Assembly (NCBI GenBank): GCA_964448935.1
Contig: CAYVBE010000004.1
Span: 1-53,919 of the forward strand
Length of the DNA: 53,919 nucleotides
Source: CAYVBE01 sp964448935
GTDB taxonomy: Bacteria > Planctomycetota > Brocadiia > SM23-32
Direction: 5' to 3'
The translations under genes and the position numbers were made by a program. The notes beneath the pieces were generated by a model that did no database searches, was not told where the DNA came from, and was given only the letters and a program-made list of their open reading frames with translations. Shown here one piece after another: positions 1 through 6,795 of this stretch (positions are counted from its first letter, which is position 1; each line of letters starts with the position of its first letter).

Positions 1-31
1 CTATGCGTTTTCACCCTTTTCGCGGATTTTA

Positions 32-436
32 TTACGCTTGTACTGGGACTAGGGTCTGCAGGGGAATGGTGTCCTCGAAGTCGTCCGCGCTCTGCGGTGG
101 CGAGACCCCGCCGGCGCCGTGCCCCAGGAAGGTCTTGCTGTCCAGGTCCACGTTGTCGGACAGCGGCGATGCACTGTCGTGGGCCAGGCGTTCTTTCAAC
201 TCCCGCGCGCGGCGATAGCCGGGGTAGATGCGCACGGCGCGGCGCACGCAGTCCTCCGCCTGGGAGTGATTGCCCAGCGCCCACGCCGTGCAGGCGCGCA
301 GGAACCAGCCCTTCGGATCGTTCGGCTGCAGCTCCACGTAGCGGCCCAGAGCCTCCTCGGCCGCCGCCCAGTCCCGCTCCATCAGCAGCTTGTGGATATC
401 ATTCGCCAGGTGCCGGCTTTGTTCCTCCTCGGCCAT
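32..436 (-). CDS. Small TPR-like protein
   Basis: A 134-residue soluble protein without a signal peptide. Residues about 5-85 look like two to three helix-turn-helix TPR units: alternating short helices, the stretch ELQPNDPKGWFLRA typical of a TPR turn, and a second unit around residues 50-80. TPR proteins act as scaffolds for protein-protein contact; no partner can be named here. The last 45 residues are acidic and low in structure. The ATG lies 11 bases after GGGAG on the minus strand. It is the first gene in the window and is transcribed away from the DUF4139-like pair. The function is unknown; the TPR call rests on pattern only. Confidence 0.7.
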   Translation of the reverse strand: MAEEEQSRHLANDIHKLLMERDWAAAEEALGRYVELQPNDPKGWFLRACTAWALGNHSQAEDCVRRAVRIYPGYRRARELKERLAHDSASPLSDNVDLDSKTFLGHGAGGVSPPQSADDFEDTIPLQTLVPVQA

Positions 437-544
437 ACCGTCAAATTCTCCCGTTCTATCCGCGCAACCTGCTTGCGATGTGCGTTCGCGGCGATAGAAT
501 AACGAAAGAGGCCGCTCGTCCGCGGTGAGCGGTGCCGCGGGCGT

Positions 545-573
545 ATTTTACAGGGGAGCCGGCGGTCTTTCAC
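545..573 (-). promoter_or_regulatory. Candidate promoter for the TPR gene
   Basis: Read on the minus strand, GTGAAA (568-573) is followed by 17 bases and TAAAAT (545-550). This is a plausible sigma-70-type promoter, 4/6 and 5/6 matches to consensus. It lies about 110 bases before the TPR start, which is rather far. The 437-691 stretch otherwise holds no gene that I can see. Confidence 0.3.
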
Positions 574-691
574 GCTCTTTTGCGGGGCGGCGCGAACATT
601 GGGGGGCGTCCGTGCCACTAATAGCACAGCCGCCGGGCACGACCGAGGCGCCGGCAAAGTCATGCGTCAGCAAGGGGAGGTCACGAAGCCG

Positions 692-2041
692 ATGAAAAAG
701 TCTCTGGTTCTCATTCTGTGCCTGACATTTCTTTTCCCTGCGGCCACCGCGCTGGGGAAAGTGGACCTGGTTACCCTCCCCGAGAGGGAGAAGGTCCAGC
801 TCACCATCTACAACAGCGCGGACCTGACCCTGGTGCGGGACATGCGACCGCTGACCCTCCGGCGCGGCGAGAACAGGCTCCAGTTCTCCTGGGCCAACAC
901 CCTGATTGACCCCACCTCCCTGCACATGGAGCCGAAGGAGCAGGTGGGACGCATTGACATTTTCGACATCACTTACCCGCCGCGCACGAAGGAGCTGGGC
1001 CTCTGGCACCTGCGCTCCCAGGTCAGCGGCGAGGTGCCGGTCGAGATCACCTACTTCACCAGCGGCCTCTCCTGGCAGGCGTTCTACCTGGGCACGCTGA
1101 CGCCCGACGAGCAGCAGATGAAGCTGGAGGGCTACGTGCGCGTGACCAACCGCTCCGGCGAGGATTACGAGAACGCGCAGACCCGCCTGGTGGTCGGCAA
1201 GATCAACCTGCTGGACCAGATCGCCGAGCTGGCCCGGCGCCAGCAGCCCTACGGGAAGCCCGGCATGGAACTGCCGGCAGAGGAGCCGGAAGGGCTCGCC
1301 CGTCGGCGGGGGGCAGCCCGCGAGATGCTGGCCGAGGCGGTGCCCATGGCCGCCGATGCCGTCAAGAAGGAGATCACCAAGGAGGGCCTTTCGGAGTACT
1401 TCCTCTACACCATCGAGGGCACGGAGACGATCCCCGACGGGTGGTCCAAGCGGCTGCCGTCGTTCGACGCCGACGAGGTGGATGTGGAGAGCCTCTACAA
1501 GTTCGACGAGCAGCGCTGGGGCCGCCGGACGCTACGCGTCCTGAAGTTCGCCAACGACGAGGAGCACAATCTGGGCGAGACGCCCCTTCCGGGCGGCCTG
1601 ATCAAGGTCTTCCGCACTGTGGACCGCCGGGGGCAGCTGTCCTATGTCGGGGCCGACGGCACCAAATACATCCCCGTGAACCAGAAGGTCGAGCTGAACC
1701 TGGGCCCCGCCCGAAAGGTGCAGGTCGAGCCGAAGGTGATGGACTACCGCAAGGAGAACATCGTCTTCGACTCGGAGCGGAACGTGAACGGGTTCGACGA
1801 GGTGAGGGAATACCTGATCGAGCTGAAAAACCACCGCGACCTGCCGGTCACGGTGGAGGTAACCCGCAACTTCGAGCACCACTGGTGGGACCTGCGCAAC
1901 ATGCAGTTGCCCGACCGGACGGACTACGAGCGGGTGGACCAGGACACGGTGCGATACACCGTGCCGATGGAGCCGCACACCCAGGCCGAGCTGCGCTACG
2001 AACTGACCCTCTATCAGGGCGAACGGCGCTTCCGCCGCTGA
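692..2041 (+). CDS. Exported DUF4139-like protein, copy 1
   Basis: A 449-residue protein of unknown function. The ATG at 692 was chosen because GGGGAGG lies 11 bases upstream and a Sec signal peptide begins there (MKKSLVLILCLTFLFPAATA), so it is probably exported. The mature part is beta-rich. A middle stretch (GLSWQAFYLGTLTP, then VRVTNRSGEDYENAQTRLVV) resembles the DUF4139 pattern of a W-x-P/F-Y motif followed by an N-x-SGEDW-like strand. DUF4139 occurs in uncharacterised secreted and surface proteins and in MucoidyA-like proteins. A charged linker lies at about residues 195-240. The next gene, 22 bases on, is a shorter paralog, so the two are probably co-transcribed. The family call is moderate; no enzymatic residues are seen. 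Confidence 0.7.
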   Translation: MKKSLVLILCLTFLFPAATALGKVDLVTLPEREKVQLTIYNSADLTLVRDMRPLTLRRGENRLQFSWANTLIDPTSLHMEPKEQVGRIDIFDITYPPRTKELGLWHLRSQVSGEVPVEITYFTSGLSWQAFYLGTLTPDEQQMKLEGYVRVTNRSGEDYENAQTRLVVGKINLLDQIAELARRQQPYGKPGMELPAEEPEGLARRRGAAREMLAEAVPMAADAVKKEITKEGLSEYFLYTIEGTETIPDGWSKRLPSFDADEVDVESLYKFDEQRWGRRTLRVLKFANDEEHNLGETPLPGGLIKVFRTVDRRGQLSYVGADGTKYIPVNQKVELNLGPARKVQVEPKVMDYRKENIVFDSERNVNGFDEVREYLIELKNHRDLPVTVEVTRNFEHHWWDLRNMQLPDRTDYERVDQDTVRYTVPMEPHTQAELRYELTLYQGERRFRR

Positions 2042-2063
2042 ACTCAAGGAACGGAGAGAGATC

Positions 2064-3236
2064 ATGAGAAACATGAAGACGCGAACCATGCTGGCAGGCG
2101 TGCTGATGCTGGGGCTGATCTGCACGGGAACGCTGGCGCGGGTCAAACTGGTGGCGCTGCCCGACCGGGACGCCGTTACCGTGCGGCTGGACAACCCGGC
2201 CGCCACGCTGGTGGAGGAGGAGCGGGTCCTCACGCTCCAGAAGGGCATCAACCAGATTGATTTCTCCTGGCAGGGCGTGCAGATAGACGAAAACAGCATA
2301 CGCATCAAGGTGCTGTCCCACCCGGAGCAGGTGACGCTCCTCTCGGTCAGCTATCCCCCGAACGAACCGGCCCTCGTCTGGCGCATCCACAGCGAGGAAG
2401 CCGTGGAGGAAAAAGTGCGCATCAGCTACCTGCTGGCCGGTATTGACCGGCTGGTCACCTACAAGGCGCTGGCGGACAAGGGTGAGACGCAGGTGGACCT
2501 GAAGTCCTATCTGGTGCTGCGCAACTTCAGCGGGGAGGACTTCGACTCCGCGCGCTGCCTGCTGGACTACGGCGAGGCGTTCACCACTGGCCTGCGGCAC
2601 GAGGAGACGAAGCGGATGCTCTTCCTGGACAAAAAGGGCGTGCCCATCCAGAAGGAGTTCACCTGGGACGCCGCCCAGAAGCCGCACGATCCCGAAAAGG
2701 TGTCCGGCAACGTGGGCATACCCGTCGAATACGTCATCCGCAACGACGAGGAATCGTCGCTGGGCGAGCACGCCCTGTGGGGCGGCAAGGCGCGCATCTA
2801 CCAGGACGACGGGCACGAGTCCACCATATTCCTCGGCGAAGACCTGGGCGAGTATGCGCCGGTGGGCGAAAAGATGAAGCTCTACATCGGCGACAGCCGG
2901 GACATCGTGGTGACCCAGCGCCGCGCCGATACCAAGAGGCAGAACATCCGGCGCGACAAGAACGACCAGATCGAGGTCTATGACGAGCTGATCACCGACA
3001 CCGTGAAGGTGGAGAACTTCAAGGACCAGGACGCGACCCTGACGGTCGTCGAGCACATACCCGGCCAGTGGGAGCCCGTCGAGTTCACCCACGATTACGA
3101 GCGGGTGAACCACAGCCGGCTGGAGTTCCGCCTGACTGTTCCCGCCGGCGAGGAGGTGCAGATGCGGATGCAGTACCGCCTGCTGAACGTCTTCGCCCAG
3201 AACCAGTGGACGCGCTACAACAACGTGCGGGAGTGA
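2064..3236 (+). CDS. Exported DUF4139-like protein, copy 2
   Basis: A 390-residue paralog of the preceding gene. It shares the order signal peptide, VKLVALPDRDAVTVRLDN (compare VDLVTLPEREKVQLTIYN in copy 1), a FSW strand, a YPP turn and a NFSGEDF strand that matches NRSGEDY in copy 1. The signal peptide covers about residues 1-25 and ends near LAR. The start is supported by GGAGAGAG 6 bases upstream. The charged linker of copy 1 is shorter here. Both proteins end in a beta-sandwich-like stretch (ELRYEL.. and MRMQYRL..). The function is unknown; the pair may form a heteromeric envelope component. The downstream region is convergent and carries a palindromic repeat. Confidence 0.7.
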   Translation: MRNMKTRTMLAGVLMLGLICTGTLARVKLVALPDRDAVTVRLDNPAATLVEEERVLTLQKGINQIDFSWQGVQIDENSIRIKVLSHPEQVTLLSVSYPPNEPALVWRIHSEEAVEEKVRISYLLAGIDRLVTYKALADKGETQVDLKSYLVLRNFSGEDFDSARCLLDYGEAFTTGLRHEETKRMLFLDKKGVPIQKEFTWDAAQKPHDPEKVSGNVGIPVEYVIRNDEESSLGEHALWGGKARIYQDDGHESTIFLGEDLGEYAPVGEKMKLYIGDSRDIVVTQRRADTKRQNIRRDKNDQIEVYDELITDTVKVENFKDQDATLTVVEHIPGQWEPVEFTHDYERVNHSRLEFRLTVPAGEEVQMRMQYRLLNVFAQNQWTRYNNVRE

Positions 3237-3316
3237 CGGGGGCGGGGACCCTTCCGGCCTGAGCAACCCGCGCCCGCTCCCACGTTCATTGCGAGCCCGT
3301 GTCGTTCCCCCCAACT

Positions 3317-3433
3317 GTCATTGCGAGCCCGTGTCGTTCACGGGCGCGGCAATCTCGCCGTTTCTTGCGCGTCGTAGCGGCTATCGGACGGAAACAGCGA
3401 GATTGCTTCGTCGCTATCGCCCCTCGCAATGAC
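3317..3433. repeat. Nested palindromic (MITE/REP-like) repeat
   Basis: The ends GTCATTGCGAG (3317-3327) and CTCGCAATGAC (3423-3433) are perfect 11-base inverted repeats. Inside them GCAATCTCGC (3349-3358) and GCGAGATTGC (3397-3406) form a second perfect 10-base pair. A partial left-end copy lies at 3287-3306 (CATTGCGAGCCCGTGTCGTT) and a degenerate right end at 3450-3463. The pattern resembles dispersed short repeats seen in many bacterial genomes with a core like GAGATTGCTTCG...CTCGCAATGACG. It sits between two convergent genes and could fold in RNA, so it may also serve as a bidirectional terminator. There is no transposase. Confidence 0.75.
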
Positions 3434-3511
3434 GGATGGCGCCGTAGCTCCTCGCAAGGACGGGTCGGGTGGGCGATGCAGACCGTTCGGATGACCGGAC
3501 CTACCCCCGGG

Positions 3512-4447
3512 CTACTGCTCGATGATCTCGATGCCGGCGTCGCGGAGGATCGCCTCGAACCGCTCGGCCATCTCTTCGGAATCGTCCTCGAACTCCCTCG
3601 GCTCCTCGCCCAGGGCGCGGTACTTCGACGATCCCAGCTTGTGGTAGGGCAGCACGCGGGCCGGCGGCCACGGATCCAGCGAAGCCAGGAATCCGGCCAT
3701 CTTCTCCATCTCTCCCTCGTCCTGCACGCCGGGGACCGCCGGCAGGCTGACCCAGATTCGCCCGGCCATCTCCCGGCTCCACAGCCGGATGGCCGCCAGG
3801 ATCGGCCCGTTGTCCACGCCCGTCCATCTGCGGTGCGCCTCTGGCGTGACCAGCTTCAGGTCCACCAGCACCAGGTCAAAGTGCTCCGGCACCTGCCGCA
3901 CCACCACCTCCGGCGCCAGGCCGGAAGTGTCCAGCGCCACATGCACGCCTTCCGCGTGCAGCCGGTCGGTCAGCGCGCGTGCGAACTCCCACTGCGCCAG
4001 CGGCTCGCCGCCGCTAAAGGTGACGCCGCCCTTGTCGCGGTAAAACGGTTTGTCCCGAAGGCACTCCTCCACCAGACCCTCCACGGAAGCCGTCCGGCCG
4101 GCCATGCGCCGCGCCTCGGTGGGGCAGACCTCCACGCACGCCCCGCAGAGCCGGCACTTCGCCGGTCGCCAGGAGGCCGGCGGCTCGGGCAGGCTGGGGG
4201 CGTCGGCGGCCTCGTCCGTCCATAACGGACACGCGTGCAGGCAGGCCCCGCACCCGATGCACTTGTCCGGATAGAGAAGCAATTCCAGGTCGGAGGAGAT
4301 GGATTCCGGGTTCTGGCACCACGCGCAGTGCAGCGGGCAGCCTTTGAAAAAGACCGTGGTGCGAATGCCGGGCCCGTCGTGCAGCGAGAAGCGCTGAACG
4401 TCGAAAACAGTGCCCTTGAGTTCCGTCCGGGTGTCTGCGTCTGGCAT
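3512..4447 (-). CDS. Glycyl-radical-enzyme activating protein (radical SAM, PflA family)
   Basis: A 311-residue radical SAM enzyme of the pyruvate-formate-lyase-activase family, which installs the glycyl radical on a partner enzyme by cleaving S-adenosylmethionine. The CX3CX2C motif is C37-x3-C41-x2-C44 (GCPLHCAWC). It is followed by two inserted [4Fe-4S] ferredoxin motifs at C63/66/69/73 and C98/101/104/108, as in activases of glycerol dehydratase- or choline lyase-type enzymes rather than PflA itself. GGVTFSGGEP at 140-149 is the SAM-binding GGE motif. The ATG at 4447 has AGGGA upstream; an upstream in-frame start at 4585 would add 46 residues unlike the family. No glycyl-radical enzyme lies in the window, so its substrate is unknown. 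Confidence 0.9.
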   Translation of the reverse strand: MPDADTRTELKGTVFDVQRFSLHDGPGIRTTVFFKGCPLHCAWCQNPESISSDLELLLYPDKCIGCGACLHACPLWTDEAADAPSLPEPPASWRPAKCRLCGACVEVCPTEARRMAGRTASVEGLVEECLRDKPFYRDKGGVTFSGGEPLAQWEFARALTDRLHAEGVHVALDTSGLAPEVVVRQVPEHFDLVLVDLKLVTPEAHRRWTGVDNGPILAAIRLWSREMAGRIWVSLPAVPGVQDEGEMEKMAGFLASLDPWPPARVLPYHKLGSSKYRALGEEPREFEDDSEEMAERFEAILRDAGIEIIEQ

Positions 4448-4505
4448 GGCGTTGATTTCCCTGGGTTTCGACGGGAGGGGAGTCCGCGCGCCGGATAACC
4501 CCTCG

Positions 4506-4534
4506 ATGCTACGAACTCGGCCGGGGAAAGTCAA
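4506..4534 (-). promoter_or_regulatory. Promoter of the activase gene
   Basis: On the minus strand TTGACT (4529-4534), 17 bases, TAGCAT (4506-4511). The -35 matches 5/6 and the -10 4/6 with ideal spacing, about 58 bases before the activase ATG. This supports separate transcription from the upstream membrane gene pair. Confidence 0.5.
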
Positions 4535-4581
4535 CGGGCGCGCGCGGATAGCCGGGCAGCCGGTGGCAGGCCCGCAGGCGT

Positions 4582-5181
4582 TCACGGTGTGCGCGGCGGA
4601 GGGGGGACGCGCCCTTCCGGATCATCGTCCCGATGCCCACGGGCGAACTCGCGCAGCGTCTTCCCGTCCACGTACAGTTCCTCCAGCACGGCGAGGCCCC
4701 GATGCACGCGGACCGTTGCATGGACAGGGCGCCCGTGGATGAATGCTTCTCGCAGGGCGCGTTCAGTCCGTGGCGCAAGCTCTTTCTCGGGGTAATAGCG
4801 CAGGAACGGACATGTGACGTGCATCTGCCCGTGGTCTGAGACATATCGAACGGACGCGTTGATGTAGCCGTCCACGTCGGGCCGCTCCAGCCGGAGAGAC
4901 GAGAGCCGGGCGAAACCAGCCTCGTCAGGGGACAGCAGAACATAGGCATCCTGTCCGCGCCGGAGGTCCATGTCCGGCGGCGCGGCCACGTCGTCATCCT
5001 TGAATGAGAGCCTCAACGACTGGCCGAGAAATCCATCGTACGGGCCCGAGGCCCGGAGTCGGAACTTGAAACTCTCGCCGCACGCGAGCGTCCACTCCCC
5101 CCGCGCGATCATGTGAACGGGCACGCCGAGCTGGGCCGCCGCCAGCAGCACGAACAGGATGAAAGATGCCTTCCGGTTCAT
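4582..5181 (-). CDS. GDYXXLXY-type membrane-anchored protein
   Basis: A 199-residue protein with an N-terminal signal/anchor (residues 4-20), so probably in the envelope. It fits the GDYXXLXY family (PF14345). PYDGFLGQSLRLSF corresponds to the family's DPxDPFRGDYVxLxY stretch, and CPFLRYYPEKELAPRTERAL to its P-x-x-RYFxxE-x-x-A-x-x-E stretch. The signature GDY has decayed to GQS, which is noteworthy. The family's function is unknown, but its genes usually sit beside DUF2157/DUF4401 membrane proteins, as here. Its ATG overlaps the stop of the DUF2157 gene by four bases (ATGA), so the two are translationally coupled. The C-terminus is Pro/Arg-rich. Confidence 0.75.
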   Translation of the reverse strand: MNRKASFILFVLLAAAQLGVPVHMIARGEWTLACGESFKFRLRASGPYDGFLGQSLRLSFKDDDVAAPPDMDLRRGQDAYVLLSPDEAGFARLSSLRLERPDVDGYINASVRYVSDHGQMHVTCPFLRYYPEKELAPRTERALREAFIHGRPVHATVRVHRGLAVLEELYVDGKTLREFARGHRDDDPEGRVPPPPRTP

Positions 5182-6488
5182 GATCCCGCTCCCTTCCAGC
5201 GACGGAGGATGAGCAGATTGGCGATGAGAAACCCGATTCCGACGGCGGTGAAGGCCACGCCCCGCACCGTGAAAGAGACCTCCGCGTCGAAGAACCTGGC
5301 GACAATCAGCATCACCAGCAGCCCCAGCCCTCCATTGGCCGTCGCGATCCGTTCGTCGCGGAGGCCCCGCGCCAGCGTGCCGATCCCCAGCGCGAACAGA
5401 TAGATGTTATAGGCCACCATGACGGCGCCGTACGCGTCGCACAGGGCAATGGCCGCCAGGGCGCAGACAGCCAGCAGCGGCGCGGCGCCGTACAGCGCAC
5501 CGCCCGTGCGCCGCGTGAGGGCGGGCGTCAGCAGGAGCACAACACCGACGAGCAGCAACCCGGTCACGGCGCAGTCCACCGCTGCGGGCCAGGCGAAGGG
5601 CCCGGCCACCCGTGCCTGCCAGACGTCTTGCCACGGGGCCTCGAAAGTCAGTATCAGGGAGACCACGCCGATGCCGAGTGCGCCGGCGGTCTTGAACGGC
5701 GCGCGCCAGAAGCTCTCGCCCTCCGGTGCCCGCCGTCGGCCGCCCAGGTGCATGAGGGCGAACATCGCGGAGTAGGCCACGATCCAGACGCCCCCAAACG
5801 CGTGATCGAAGGCCAGCCCCAGGCCGAACGTGGCGCAGACGGCGGTGCCCCAGAAGAGGAAGGCCGTCGGCGCGCCGTAGTGCTCACGCCGGCCCCGCCT
5901 CCAGAGGTAGGGAGCCACCAGCGCCGCGAGCGGCCAGAAACCCGGGGCGTGGCCGGGGACATGCCTTGCAAGGCCGGCCCAGAAGGTGATCGCCACCACG
6001 TAGAGGAGCGCGACCACAAAGGAGTCCAGCAGATAGACCCCGGCGATCACGAGCAGGGAGCACGTCAGCAGCAGGTCGGCCGGGTCTCCTGGAATCTGGT
6101 AGGTCTGTCCGATGAGGGAGACGGCGAGAAAGACGCCGGCGCAGAGAGCGGTCCCCGACCCCTCGCGCCAGGCCACGCTGCCGCGGCGACGCAGCAGCAC
6201 CCAGCCGCACAGGGCTTGTGCCACCAACAGGGGGGCCAGGGCTACACCCACACGCAGCGGGCGCGGAAGCCCCTGCCAGTTGTGGGCGAGCAGCAGCACG
6301 ATGCCGGCTGCCACCAGCAGGGCGCCCAGGACGCCGCTGATGGCCAGTGCCGCATACTGCCAGCGGCCGGCGGGGAGTTCGCCGTAGTGCGCCCGCAGAC
6401 GTCGTGCAGTTTCCTCAGTGATGACCCCTTCTTCGATGAGTCCATCCAGCTCGTCGTAGAGCCACCCGAGGTGTTTGTTGCGTCCCAT
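5178..6488 (-). CDS. DUF2157 multi-pass membrane protein
   Basis: A 436-residue integral membrane protein. The N-terminal cytoplasmic helical part (residues 8-35, LDGLIEEGVITEETARRL) is the conserved DUF2157 head. It is followed by about eleven hydrophobic segments with the family stretch VLLLAHNWQGLPRPLRVG. The C-terminal half resembles DUF4401. The ATG at 6488 was chosen because GGGAG lies about 8 bases upstream and the protein then begins directly at the DUF2157 head. The function is not known; family members are thought of as membrane partners of GDYXXLXY proteins, the arrangement seen here with a 4-base overlap. Confidence 0.8.
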   Translation of the reverse strand: MGRNKHLGWLYDELDGLIEEGVITEETARRLRAHYGELPAGRWQYAALAISGVLGALLVAAGIVLLLAHNWQGLPRPLRVGVALAPLLVAQALCGWVLLRRRGSVAWREGSGTALCAGVFLAVSLIGQTYQIPGDPADLLLTCSLLVIAGVYLLDSFVVALLYVVAITFWAGLARHVPGHAPGFWPLAALVAPYLWRRGRREHYGAPTAFLFWGTAVCATFGLGLAFDHAFGGVWIVAYSAMFALMHLGGRRRAPEGESFWRAPFKTAGALGIGVVSLILTFEAPWQDVWQARVAGPFAWPAAVDCAVTGLLLVGVVLLLTPALTRRTGGALYGAAPLLAVCALAAIALCDAYGAVMVAYNIYLFALGIGTLARGLRDERIATANGGLGLLVMLIVARFFDAEVSFTVRGVAFTAVGIGFLIANLLILRRWKGAGS

Positions 6489-6524
6489 TGTACGGGCTCC
6501 CGGTCGGTGTTGGTGGCCGCCCTG

Positions 6525-6552
6525 ATTGTATTGAGAATCGGGCTGGATGCAA
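6525..6552 (-). promoter_or_regulatory. Promoter of the DUF2157/GDYXXLXY pair
   Basis: On the minus strand TTGCAT (6547-6552), 16 bases, TACAAT (6525-6530), 36 bases before the DUF2157 ATG. The -10 is a 5/6 match. The divergent 6489-6795 region holds this promoter, the opposite promoter and no gene. Confidence 0.45.
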
Positions 6553-6678
6553 GGTCTTCCGTTCCCGCCCGGCCGTGCCTGGTGCAGACGATGACATTGC
6601 GGCTGCAGTAGGGTTACGCGGTCGTCTTCCCGGTGTGTGGACTTCATTCCGGCGTCAGGATCGAGCCGGAGGCGGGTA

Positions 6679-6712
6679 TTCACGTGAAAAATGCCCGCGG
6701 TGTGGTTATACT
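6679..6712 (+). promoter_or_regulatory. Promoter and palindromic operator candidate for the transporter gene
   Basis: GTGAAA (6684-6689), 17 bases, TATACT (6707-6712) forms a sigma-70-type promoter (4/6 and 5/6 matches), 83 bases before the DUF6785 ATG. TTCACGTGAA (6679-6688), a perfect 10-base palindrome with a CACGTG core, overlaps the -35, the usual place for a repressor site. The regulator is not in the window. Confidence 0.4.
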
Positions 6713-6795
6713 GCCGGTTCAACCCGATCCGGGAAGCGGTTTCGGGGATCGCTGCGGCTCGAGCATCCGGTTAACTGCGGTATGGGAAAGTTGGT

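Noticed and set aside
3299..4225. A 308-codon plus-strand open frame starting in the palindromic repeat
   Set aside because: It overlaps the repeat and the antisense of the activase gene, which has full radical SAM motifs.
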